From the NCBI GenBank assembly GCA_016287995.1, contig JAEEXW010000154.1:1-6912 (forward strand): 6,912 nt of DNA, read 5' to 3'. The position numbers were made by a program, and so were the translations under genes. The notes under the pieces are model-generated. The model saw only the letters and a list, made by a program, of their open reading frames with translations. It had not been told where the DNA came from and did not search any database. Shown piece after piece: positions 1 to 5,397 of this stretch (its first letter is position 1; each line of letters begins with the position of its first letter). Source of the stretch: Bacteroidales bacterium (GTDB taxonomy: Bacteria > Bacteroidota > Bacteroidia > Bacteroidales > UBA3824).

Positions 1-781
1 TGTTTTTTCTGCTGTTGAAAAGGAAATCTCCGCCGTAGCGTCCCTGACTTCCAACGTTGGCATTAACAACGCCGTTTATGCCTTGAACCACGTTTTTCTT
101 GGTAACGAGGTTGATGATACCTGTTGTGCCTTCCGGGTCGTATTTTGCTGACGGATTGGTGATTATTTCGATATTGTCAATCATTGCGGCGGGAGTTTGT
201 TTGAGAACTTCTGCTGCGTCAAGAGCGGTAGGTTTGCCGTCAATCAAAACGGTAAAATTGCTGCTGCCGCGCAGCGAAACATTACCGTCAATATCCACGT
301 CAACGCTTGGCACACCTTCAAGAGCGTCTGCTGCGCTACCGTTGTCTGCGTTGATGTCGGTAGAAAGGTTGATGACTTTTTTGTCGATTTGATAACTTAT
401 GTCCTTTTTTTGTGCGGTGATTTCCACCTCTTCGATTTCGGTGTCTGAGGTTTCGAGTTTTATAACGCCGAGGTCAACATCTTTGCCGTGAACAGAGATG
501 TCTCTTATAGTTTTTTCTTTATAGCCGATAAAAGAGGCTTTTAAATAATAAATACCGCTTTTTATGCCTTCGATTTTAAAAACTCCACCTAAGGAAGTGA
601 TGGTTCCCGTAATAAGAGAATTGTCTGTTTGATTGTAGATTGCAACTGCCGCATATTCAACGGGTTGGCTTGTGTTGTTGTCAATAATTTTGCCCGAAAT
701 TGCTGCTTTATCTTCCGGACCGGCGTAAGCAATGCCGAGACACATTATAAAAAGTGTCAAAAAGGAAAAAATTGTTTTCAT
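1..781 (-). CDS. TonB-dependent outer-membrane receptor, N-terminal part (runs off the left edge)
   Basis: Partial gene: the first 260 codons are present. Residues 1-20 form a type I signal peptide ending AYA before GPED, so the product is exported. Residues about 26-110 read as a carboxypeptidase-regulatory-like beta-sandwich (GKIIDNNTSQPVEYAAV, then GVFKIEGIKSGIYYLKASFI, GYKEK). A short acidic TonB-box-like stretch follows (TEIEEVEITAQ, about 114-123), then the plug domain from about 130, with VSLRGSSNFTVLIDGKP (168-184) and NPSAKYDPEGTTGIINLVTKK (209-229). The last motif is typical of the Bacteroidota outer-membrane beta-barrel family that lacks a SusD partner. Family members are usually 700-950 residues, so most of the barrel lies outside the window. 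The role is TonB/ExbBD-energised uptake across the outer membrane, substrate unknown. No TAnnTTTG box is visible in the 58 nt after the FAH gene, so it is probably the last gene of the lipoprotein-FAH transcription unit. Confidence 0.9.
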   Translation of the reverse strand, partial: MKTIFSFLTLFIMCLGIAYAGPEDKAAISGKIIDNNTSQPVEYAAVAIYNQTDNSLITGTITSLGGVFKIEGIKSGIYYLKASFIGYKEKTIRDISVHGKDVDLGVIKLETSDTEIEEVEITAQKKDISYQIDKKVINLSTDINADNGSAADALEGVPSVDVDIDGNVSLRGSSNFTVLIDGKPTALDAAEVLKQTPAAMIDNIEIITNPSAKYDPEGTTGIINLVTKKNVVQGINGVVNANVGSQGRYGGDFLFNSRKN

Positions 782-839
782 TCTTTGTTTGATAATATTT
801 TTTTCCCTTTTTGACGGTAGTATTTTTGAAAGGTTTAAT

Positions 840-1451
840 TTATTTTACAGAAAAATCCAAAACTTTTTTATCTTTTAAGAAACCTTCTATTTTGTCGCCG
901 ATATTCAGTCTGCCGACTCCTTCGGGTGTGCCGGTAAAAATCAGGTCGCCTGTCTTTAAGGTTACAAATTGTGAAATGTAAGAAATGATCTTGTTGCACG
1001 AGAAAATCATATTTTGAGAGTTTCCTTTTTGAACTTCGTTGCCATTGATTTTCAAAGAAAAATCTACGTCGTTGATTGTCTCGAACTCTGTTTTCGCAAC
1101 AAAATCTCCTACGGGTGCCGACGAGTCAAAACCTTTTGACAAAAACCACGGCAACCCTTTTTTGCGGGCTTCGTTTTGAACATCACGGGCTGTAATATCA
1201 AGACCGACAGTGATTTCGTCATAATAACGGCAAGCAAATTTTTCCTCAATACATTTGCCCATTTTGCTGATTTTTATAACGAGTTCCGTCTCGTATTCCA
1301 CCTGAGAAGAAAAATCGGGGAGATAAAAGTCGTAGTGGTTTCTAAGCAAAGCGGTTTCCGGTTTTATGAAAAAAACCGGATTTTCTTCCGCCCGCATTTT
1401 TATTTCTTCGTTGTGTTTCGGATAATTCGCAGCAACACAAAAGATTTTCAT
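840..1451 (-). CDS. Fumarylacetoacetate hydrolase (FAH) family protein, FAHD1-like
   Basis: 203 residues, full length for the small single-domain FAH family (FAHD1/YcgM type). These are cytosolic, metal-dependent enzymes cleaving or decarboxylating acylpyruvates and oxaloacetate. Visible landmarks are NYPKHNEE at residues 9-16 (active-site lid region), PVFFIKPETAL at 25-35, the metal-binding Glu-x-Glu at E54/E56, the third metal ligand D85 in GLDITARD, the following KGLPWFLSKGFDSSAPVG (98-115), and the C-terminal GTPEGVG turn (174-180). The 29-residue spacing from E56 to D85 equals that between the metal ligands of human FAHD1 as I recall it. The start is the first ATG, only 5 nt after the stop of the upstream lipoprotein gene, which implies co-transcription. 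The precise substrate cannot be read from sequence, since FAHD1-like proteins are annotated variously as acylpyruvase, oxaloacetate decarboxylase or isomerase. Nothing in the neighbourhood points to an aromatic degradation pathway. Confidence 0.88.
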   Translation of the reverse strand: MKIFCVAANYPKHNEEIKMRAEENPVFFIKPETALLRNHYDFYLPDFSSQVEYETELVIKISKMGKCIEEKFACRYYDEITVGLDITARDVQNEARKKGLPWFLSKGFDSSAPVGDFVAKTEFETINDVDFSLKINGNEVQKGNSQNMIFSCNKIISYISQFVTLKTGDLIFTGTPEGVGRLNIGDKIEGFLKDKKVLDFSVK

Positions 1452-1456
1452 TTTTT

Positions 1457-1864
1457 TTATTTTTTGGTCAAAGTGAGTGAGCCTGTTGAGAGACCGTTGA
1501 ATTTCATAGTGGTTGTGCTTTGGAGTTCGCCACTGTAAGTTACACCGTCGTCGCCTTGACCGGAAAACTTACCGTCAGCCTCGGTAAAAGTGTAAGTGAT
1601 TTTTACATTTTGAGCAACGGGATCTGTGTTTTTGGAAAGAGAAGGCATTTTGAAATATGTCAACGTCATATCAGTTGTTGATGTAACTTTCAATGTTACA
1701 GTGCCTGCGCTGTTGTTGCCTTCCCAAGTTGACGAAGCAAACGATGCTGCTGACAAATATTTTGCTGGATTTTCAGGCTCTTTGCTATTGTCTTTTTTGC
1801 TGCATGATGCCAAACAAATAACCGTCATCAAAAAAACGGTAAATAATGTTGTGATTTTTTTCAT
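1457..1864 (-). CDS. Small secreted lipoprotein, function unknown
   Basis: 135 residues starting at the ATG whose complement is at 1862-1864. I chose this start because it gives a textbook lipoprotein signal (MKK, hydrophobic ITTLFTVFLMTVI, lipobox LASC with C21), and because the longer in-frame start 24 codons upstream would lie upstream of the predicted promoter. After C21 comes a polar, charged stretch (SKKDNSKEPENP) and then about 90 residues rich in Thr, Ser and Gly with alternating hydrophobic positions (TVTLKV, MTLTYF, VKITYTF, MKFNGL, SLTLTKK), suggesting a small all-beta domain of about 6-8 strands. I do not recognise the family; many small Bacteroidota lipoproteins look like this. 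The product should be lipid-anchored in the outer membrane or periplasm. It is the first gene of the apparent unit with the FAH protein and the TonB receptor, so it could be an accessory of that receptor, but this is only inference from position. Confidence 0.85.
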   Translation of the reverse strand: MKKITTLFTVFLMTVICLASCSKKDNSKEPENPAKYLSAASFASSTWEGNNSAGTVTLKVTSTTDMTLTYFKMPSLSKNTDPVAQNVKITYTFTEADGKFSGQGDDGVTYSGELQSTTTMKFNGLSTGSLTLTKK

Positions 1865-1899
1865 TGTGATATACTTTTTAATAGAGTTAGAAAACTGCG

Positions 1900-1907
1900 C
1901 AAAGTTA
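1900..1907 (-). promoter_or_regulatory. Predicted Bacteroidota -7 promoter box for the lipoprotein-FAH-TonB unit
   Basis: Read on the minus strand the sequence is TAACTTTG, an exact match to TAnnTTTG. It would place the transcription start near 1894, leaving a 5' leader of about 30 nt before the ATG at 1864. No clear -33 TTTG is seen at the expected 19-21 bp. It supports the short lipoprotein start, because the longer alternative start lies upstream of this box. Confidence 0.6.
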
Positions 1908-1925
1908 AGATTTTTTTTTGAAAAC

Positions 1926-1957
1926 GTTGCTTTCACGTTTAAAAATTTTTATTTTTG
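1926..1957 (+). promoter_or_regulatory. Predicted Bacteroidota promoter for the ABC exporter gene
   Basis: The -7 box TATTTTTG (1950-1957) matches TAnnTTTG exactly, and a -33 GTTG (1926-1929) lies 20 bp upstream. The expected start near 1963 gives a very short leader before the ATG at 1977. It lies back to back with the minus-strand box at 1900-1907, so the two divergent units are fired from one region of about 110 bp. The position also argues against the long upstream in-frame extension of the exporter. Confidence 0.65.
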
Positions 1958-1976
1958 CATTCAAAATACTACACAA

Positions 1977-3770
1977 ATGAATATCAAACAACTTTTCTTA
2001 AACGTCTGGCCGTTTGTAAAACCTTACAAATGGCTTGTTTTGCTGACACTTATTCTAACGTTTATTTCGTCGTTGGCGGCTCAGGTCAACGCCGTGGTTT
2101 TGGACAAAACCGTTGACGCAATTAACGGACTTCTTCATATTGAAGGCGGTTTTCAGTGGTCAGAGGCTACGAAAATCCTGACAATCATTTCGATAATTCT
2201 TCTTGGTAAAGAGGTTTTGGTGGCTGTGATAACTTTTGGTCAGAGGTTTTTTGGCGAAAAGTTAAAAATCTTTGTTTCAAGGGATTTGGCAAAAGCAATT
2301 ATTGAAAAAGTGCTGACTTTCAAAGTGGCTTTTTTTACAAAAGACGACAACAAACCCGGCATGGTTCAGACCCGAATCGACAGAGGCGTTAATTCGATTT
2401 GTATGACCGTCAACAATTTTTTTCTTGACATTCTGCCGGCCGCCACGAGTGCTGTTATTGCGCTGATTCTCATGTTTTTGGCTAATGTTTACGTTGGACT
2501 GACTGCGCTTGCGATTGTCCCCGTTTATTTTTACATAACCTATCGTCAGGTACAAAAACTAAAAGGTTGGCGCAGAAATATGCGCTCAAATCACGAGGCA
2601 AAGTCAAACGGAATTATGAACATAATTCAGTCGATGACGGTCATAAAAAGTTTTAACAGAGAACAAATCGAAAACGACAAACAATACGCACTTCAACTTC
2701 AACTAACTGACAACGAGATGAATACGCGACGTTATAGTTTTTTGTTCAATTCTTTGAAGACATTTACCGAGCAAATCGGCACGGTTTTGATTATCATTTT
2801 GACGGCGTATCTTGTTTTAATTGATTATCCGGGCATGACAATCGGCAAAATTATGTATCATATTATGCTTTTTGCTAACGTTACTTCTCCGATACGGCAG
2901 TTGCATTTTATTTACGACAATTTGAACGATGCAATGATTTACGCCGAAGGCTTTTTTGATATTCTTAACAACAACGAAGATTGCGAAAAATCAGGAGGTT
3001 ATCGTCCCGAAAAAGTCAGAGGCGAGTTTGAAATTTCCGGCGTTGACTTCACGTACCCAAACGGCACAAAGGCTTTGACGAATATCAACATGAAGATTCA
3101 GCCGGGGAAAATTACGGCGTTTGTGGGGCTTTCCGGCGCGGGCAAAAGTACGATTGTCAATCTTTTGGACAAGTTTTACGAGCCTCAGACGGGTTCTATA
3201 AAACTTGACGGCGTTGACATCAGGGACTGGGACACGCGGTTTTTGCGTGAAAACATCGGTCTTGTGCTTCAAAAGAATCACATTTTTGACGGTTCGATTG
3301 AGGAAAATATCCGTTACGGCAAGCCGGATGCTGACTTTTCGGAAGTGGAAGAGGCGGCAAAAAAGGCATACATTTACGATATGATTGTTAAAATGCCGGA
3401 GGGTTTTAAGACGAATGCGACAGAACTTTCAGGCGGTCAGCAGCAGAGGATTGCGATTGCGAGAATGTTTTTAAAGAATCCGCCGATAATTTTTCTTGAC
3501 GAGCCGACAGCAAGTCTTGATGCCGTTGCAACAGAGCAGATAAAAAATGCCATTGACGCCATAAAACAGAACCGCACGGTGGTAATAATTTCACATTCGA
3601 TTTCGCAAATTATTGATTCAGAGATGATTTACGCTTTGAAAGAGGGCAGGGTTGAGCAGCATGGCAACCCGGATGAAATTTACCGTCAAGGCGGAATTTA
3701 CAAGGAGATTTTTGACGCTTCGGCGCGGAGTCTTAATATTGACAAAATTATTAAGACGAGAAAGGGTTGA
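1977..3770 (+). CDS. ABC exporter half-transporter (fused transmembrane and ATP-binding domains)
   Basis: 597 residues, the usual length for a type I (MsbA/MdlB-like) half-transporter acting as a dimer in the inner membrane. The N-terminal half has hydrophobic segments at roughly 19-37, 67-88, two around 145-190, and one or two around 265-310, consistent with the six-helix exporter fold. The C-terminal ATPase domain is complete: Walker A GLSGAGKST at 384-392 with K390, signature LSGGQ at 484-488, Walker B IIFLDE with D508 and catalytic E509, a D-loop SLDA just after, and the H-loop histidine H540 in ISHS. All key residues are intact. The ATG at 1977 was chosen because a promoter lies just before it and the protein then starts with a normal exporter N-terminus; the reading frame is open for 117 more codons upstream, but those overlap the opposite-strand lipoprotein. 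Substrate (lipid, drug or peptide) cannot be told. It is monocistronic, followed 6 nt later by a palindromic repeat. Confidence 0.95.
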   Translation: MNIKQLFLNVWPFVKPYKWLVLLTLILTFISSLAAQVNAVVLDKTVDAINGLLHIEGGFQWSEATKILTIISIILLGKEVLVAVITFGQRFFGEKLKIFVSRDLAKAIIEKVLTFKVAFFTKDDNKPGMVQTRIDRGVNSICMTVNNFFLDILPAATSAVIALILMFLANVYVGLTALAIVPVYFYITYRQVQKLKGWRRNMRSNHEAKSNGIMNIIQSMTVIKSFNREQIENDKQYALQLQLTDNEMNTRRYSFLFNSLKTFTEQIGTVLIIILTAYLVLIDYPGMTIGKIMYHIMLFANVTSPIRQLHFIYDNLNDAMIYAEGFFDILNNNEDCEKSGGYRPEKVRGEFEISGVDFTYPNGTKALTNINMKIQPGKITAFVGLSGAGKSTIVNLLDKFYEPQTGSIKLDGVDIRDWDTRFLRENIGLVLQKNHIFDGSIEENIRYGKPDADFSEVEEAAKKAYIYDMIVKMPEGFKTNATELSGGQQQRIAIARMFLKNPPIIFLDEPTASLDAVATEQIKNAIDAIKQNRTVVIISHSISQIIDSEMIYALKEGRVEQHGNPDEIYRQGGIYKEIFDASARSLNIDKIIKTRKG

Positions 3771-3776
3771 AAAAAC

Positions 3777-3846
3777 TTCTCATGTTTATTCAATCAACAT
3801 GATACCTTTCTCATGTCGATTTTTTGACGAAAAATCAACATGAGAA
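3777..3846. repeat. 70-bp palindromic repeat, copy 1 (between the ABC exporter and fic)
   Basis: 66 of 70 positions are identical to the copy at 5016-5085, in the same orientation. Each copy contains two related hairpins. The first (3781-3801) pairs CATGTT with AACATG, and after one mismatch ATT with AAT. The second pairs TTCTCATGT (3808-3816) with ACATGAGAA (3838-3846) and GATTTTT (3818-3824) with AAAAATC (3830-3836) around a 5-nt loop, with a single C/A mismatch. The outer ends TTCTCATGTTTATT and AATCAACATGAGAA are also inverted repeats of each other (13 of 14). Seven T residues follow at 3847-3853, so this copy may end the exporter transcript. No target-site duplication is evident. Confidence 0.9.
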
Positions 3847-3853
3847 TTTTTTT
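3808..3853 (+). terminator. Possible intrinsic terminator of the ABC exporter, formed by repeat copy 1
   Basis: The second hairpin of repeat copy 1 (9 bp plus 7 bp, one mismatch, loop TGACG) is followed directly by T7 (3847-3853). The stem is A+T-rich for a terminator, but its position 37 nt after the exporter stop and the T run fit. It is weaker evidence than the terminator at 6421-6447. Confidence 0.45.
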
Positions 3854-3869
3854 ATTATACAAAAAGCAC

Positions 3870-3877
3870 TAATTTTG
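3870..3877 (+). promoter_or_regulatory. Predicted -7 promoter box for fic
   Basis: TAATTTTG matches TAnnTTTG exactly; no -33 TTG is seen at the right distance. Transcription would begin near 3882-3885, at or just beyond the first possible ATG (3882). If the box is used, the fic start would be the second in-frame ATG at 3903, seven codons downstream, with a leader of about 20 nt. Confidence 0.5.
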
Positions 3878-3881
3878 CGAT

Positions 3882-5009
3882 ATGTTTTCAAAAGATACCG
3901 ATATGATAAAAGATATTAACAAACCGAATAACGATTTAAAGAAACTGCCGCCGGAAGTTAATCTTGAAACTCCCGAAATATTCCGTGCCTGCATAAAAGC
4001 AAACAAGGCTCTTGCTGAATTGAAGGGTTGTTGTATGCGGTTGCCTAATCCAGAAATGCTTTTAAACACTGTTATTTTGCAGGAAAGTAAGACTTCGAGC
4101 GAAATTGAAAATATTGTTACCACTCAGGACGATTTGTATAAGGCAACACTTGACGAGATAGATAAAATCAGTAATCCTGCGGCAAAAGAAGTGATTTTGT
4201 ATAGGGAAGCAATATATAAAGGTATTGAACTTTTCAAAAATCGCGGCATCATAACTGCAAATATGCTTATTGAAATTATGCAGACTTTACGCGGTACGCA
4301 AGAAGGTATCAGAAAAATTTGCGGTACAAAAATAGCAAACCCTGCTACGAAAAAAGTTGTCTATACACCGCCTGAGGGTGAAACTCTGATTCGCGAAAAA
4401 CTATCTGATTTAGAGAAGTTTATAAATGATGATGACACTGAATTGGACACTCTTGTAAAAATGGCATTGATTCATTATCAGTTTGAAGCAATCCATCCTT
4501 TTAGCGACGGTAACGGCAGAACGGGCAGAATCCTTAATATTTTGTACCTGATAAAAGAGGGGCTTTTGGATATGCCGATTTTATATTTAAGTCATTACAT
4601 TATTGTTTATAAATCTGTTTATTATAAACTGTTAAATAATGTAACGCTTGATGATGAATGGGCGGATTGGGTTTTGTATATGATAAAAGCGGTTGAAGAA
4701 ACTGCTAAATATACACTTAATCAAATAGAAGAAATTTTGAGGTTAAAGAACGAAACCGAGCAAAAAGTAAAAGAAGTTTTACAAAGTAATATTTATAAAG
4801 AGTTGACGGAATTGTTGTTTATGCACCCGTATATCAAAATTAAAGTTTTGGAAGACAAGGGAATAGCAAAGCGGCAGACAGTTTCGATATACCTTAAAAA
4901 ACTTTCCGAAGCAGGTATTCTAAATCCCGTGAAACTTTGGAAAGAAACCTATTATATTAATACTGCATTGTTTGATTTGCTTTCAAAAGGCATTGAAATG
5001 AAAAACTAA
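3882..5009 (+). CDS. Fic family protein (protein AMP-transferase, class II) with C-terminal winged helix
   Basis: 375 residues from the first ATG; the ATG at 3903 (368 residues) is the likelier start given the promoter box. Fic enzymes transfer AMP or another phosphate-containing group from a nucleotide to Ser, Thr or Tyr of target proteins. Residues about 20-100 are the Fic N-terminal domain (LETPEIFRACIKANKALAELKG, LPNPEMLL), containing the inhibitory-helix motif [S/T]xxxE[N/G] as SSEIEN (72-77, E76), which marks a self-inhibited class II protein. The catalytic loop HPFSDGNGRTGR (205-216) is fully intact, with H205 and both arginines. The C-terminus (about 300-365, GIAKRQTVSIYLKKLSEAGIL) looks like a winged helix-turn-helix, as in the SoFic-type family, suggesting DNA binding or dimerisation. 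No small antitoxin partner is present, which fits built-in inhibition. It is flanked by direct 70-bp repeats. One sampled line of the gene (4741-4800) is 27% G+C against 45% in a sampled line of the exporter (3421-3480), compatible with transfer but not proof. Confidence 0.95.
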   Translation: MFSKDTDMIKDINKPNNDLKKLPPEVNLETPEIFRACIKANKALAELKGCCMRLPNPEMLLNTVILQESKTSSEIENIVTTQDDLYKATLDEIDKISNPAAKEVILYREAIYKGIELFKNRGIITANMLIEIMQTLRGTQEGIRKICGTKIANPATKKVVYTPPEGETLIREKLSDLEKFINDDDTELDTLVKMALIHYQFEAIHPFSDGNGRTGRILNILYLIKEGLLDMPILYLSHYIIVYKSVYYKLLNNVTLDDEWADWVLYMIKAVEETAKYTLNQIEEILRLKNETEQKVKEVLQSNIYKELTELLFMHPYIKIKVLEDKGIAKRQTVSIYLKKLSEAGILNPVKLWKETYYINTALFDLLSKGIEMKN

Positions 5010-5015
5010 ATTTTT

Positions 5016-5085
5016 TTCTCATGTTTATTCAATCAACATGACACCTTTCTCATGTCGATTTTTTGATAAAAAATAAACATGAGAA
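5016..5085. repeat. 70-bp palindromic repeat, copy 2 (just after fic)
   Basis: Same orientation as the copy at 3777-3846, exactly 1239 bp away, with four substitutions and no indels. Here the outer ends TTCTCATGTTTATT (5016-5029) and AATAAACATGAGAA (5072-5085) are perfect 14-bp inverted repeats. The second hairpin arm pairs 10 bp (5046-5055 with 5077-5086), but its inner part is less well paired than in copy 1. It begins 6 nt after the fic stop codon, the same offset as copy 1 from the exporter stop. It lacks the long T run of copy 1, so it is a poorer terminator. Its last bases supply the ATG of the short reading frame that follows. Confidence 0.9.
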
Positions 5086-5333
5086 ATTATTATCGGGCGA
5101 AAAACGCAAAAAAAATGCAATTTTCGCCCGATAATATTTTGTTGTATTCGTCGGCGGAATACATTTTGAATAAGGACGAATACTTGAAAATTCAAAACCG
5201 TATAGCCGTTTACCAGTCCGAAACGAAAACTAAATCGGCGGTATGGCCTATTTTGATAACTGTTTTCGGTGTAGCCGGCGGCGAATACGCAAATGCTATT
5301 AACCAGCAAATAACAATAACGGATTTGATGTGA
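5079..5333 (+). pseudogene. Probable C-terminal remnant of a Bacteroidota AAA-type ATP-binding protein
   Basis: An 84-codon frame whose ATG lies in the last bases of repeat copy 2. The C-terminal half resembles the tail of the large Bacteroidota ATP-binding proteins with a C-terminal nuclease-like domain: KMQFSPDN (18-25), then ETKTKSAVWPILITVFGV (47-64) and the ending QQITITDLM, where family members commonly read like TKTKK..LITTYGL...LTLDDLF. This comparison is from memory of the family, not a search. Walker A, Walker B and about 80% of the expected protein are missing, an in-frame stop precedes the ATG inside the repeat, and no promoter box is seen. It therefore looks like the end of a gene whose front was removed when the fic/repeat segment arrived or rearranged. 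Alternatively it is a short orphan gene of unknown function. The first dozen codons coincide with the left arm and loop of the hairpin at 5088-5136 and may not be native. Confidence 0.5.
5088..5136. repeat. Perfect 16-bp inverted repeat with 17-nt loop
   Basis: TATTATCGGGCGAAAA (5088-5103) is the exact reverse complement of TTTTCGCCCGATAATA (5121-5136). The loop (5104-5120) contains a further 3-bp GCA/TGC pairing. The CGGGCG core makes it the most stable stem in the accessory segment. It starts 2 nt after repeat copy 2, has no partner next to copy 1, and is not followed by a T run on either strand, so it is not a standard intrinsic terminator. It lies inside the ATPase-remnant frame. Confidence 0.9.
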
Positions 5334-5342
5334 AAAAAACAT

Positions 5343-5373
5343 TTTGCGATTTTCGGCAAAAGTATTATTTTTG
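5343..5373 (+). promoter_or_regulatory. Predicted Bacteroidota promoter for the TIR gene
   Basis: The -33 TTTG (5343-5346) and -7 TATTTTTG (5366-5373, exact TAnnTTTG) are separated by 19 bp, the best promoter match in the window. The expected start near 5379 leaves about 19 nt before the ATG at 5398, and excludes the longer in-frame start at 5344 for this transcript. Confidence 0.7.
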
Positions 5374-5397
5374 TGCTGTAAATCAACAGCAAAAAAC

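Larger units (their letters stand above)
5010..5397. other. 388-bp region between fic and the TIR gene with no convincing intact gene
   Basis: From left to right it holds 6 nt of spacer, repeat copy 2 (5016-5085), a perfect 16-bp inverted repeat (5088-5136), the apparent C-terminal remnant of an ATPase gene (to 5333), and the TIR promoter (5343-5373). No tRNA, other RNA gene or further coding region was recognised. Confidence 0.6.

Noticed and set aside
99..814. Plus-strand open frames across the TonB receptor gene
   Set aside because: They are shadows of the minus-strand receptor, which has a signal peptide and recognisable domains; the plus-strand translations show no family features.
1865..1936. 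A 24-codon N-terminal extension of the lipoprotein
   Set aside because: It would bury the signal peptide and lies across and upstream of the TAACTTTG promoter box.
1626..1976. A 117-codon in-frame upstream extension of the ABC exporter
   Set aside because: It lies on top of the opposite-strand lipoprotein gene, precedes the predicted promoter at 1926-1957, and adds nothing like an exporter N-terminus.
3777..5085. Composite transposon or CRISPR array
   Set aside because: Only two repeat copies exist, with a gene between them, no transposase, no target-site duplication and no cas genes.
5088..5136. Intrinsic terminator for fic
   Set aside because: The stem is strong but no T run follows on either strand, and it lies about 80 nt beyond the fic stop.
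5344..5397. An 18-codon N-terminal extension of the TIR protein
   Set aside because: It overlaps the well-formed promoter at 5343-5373, and the TIR fold begins right after the ATG at 5398.
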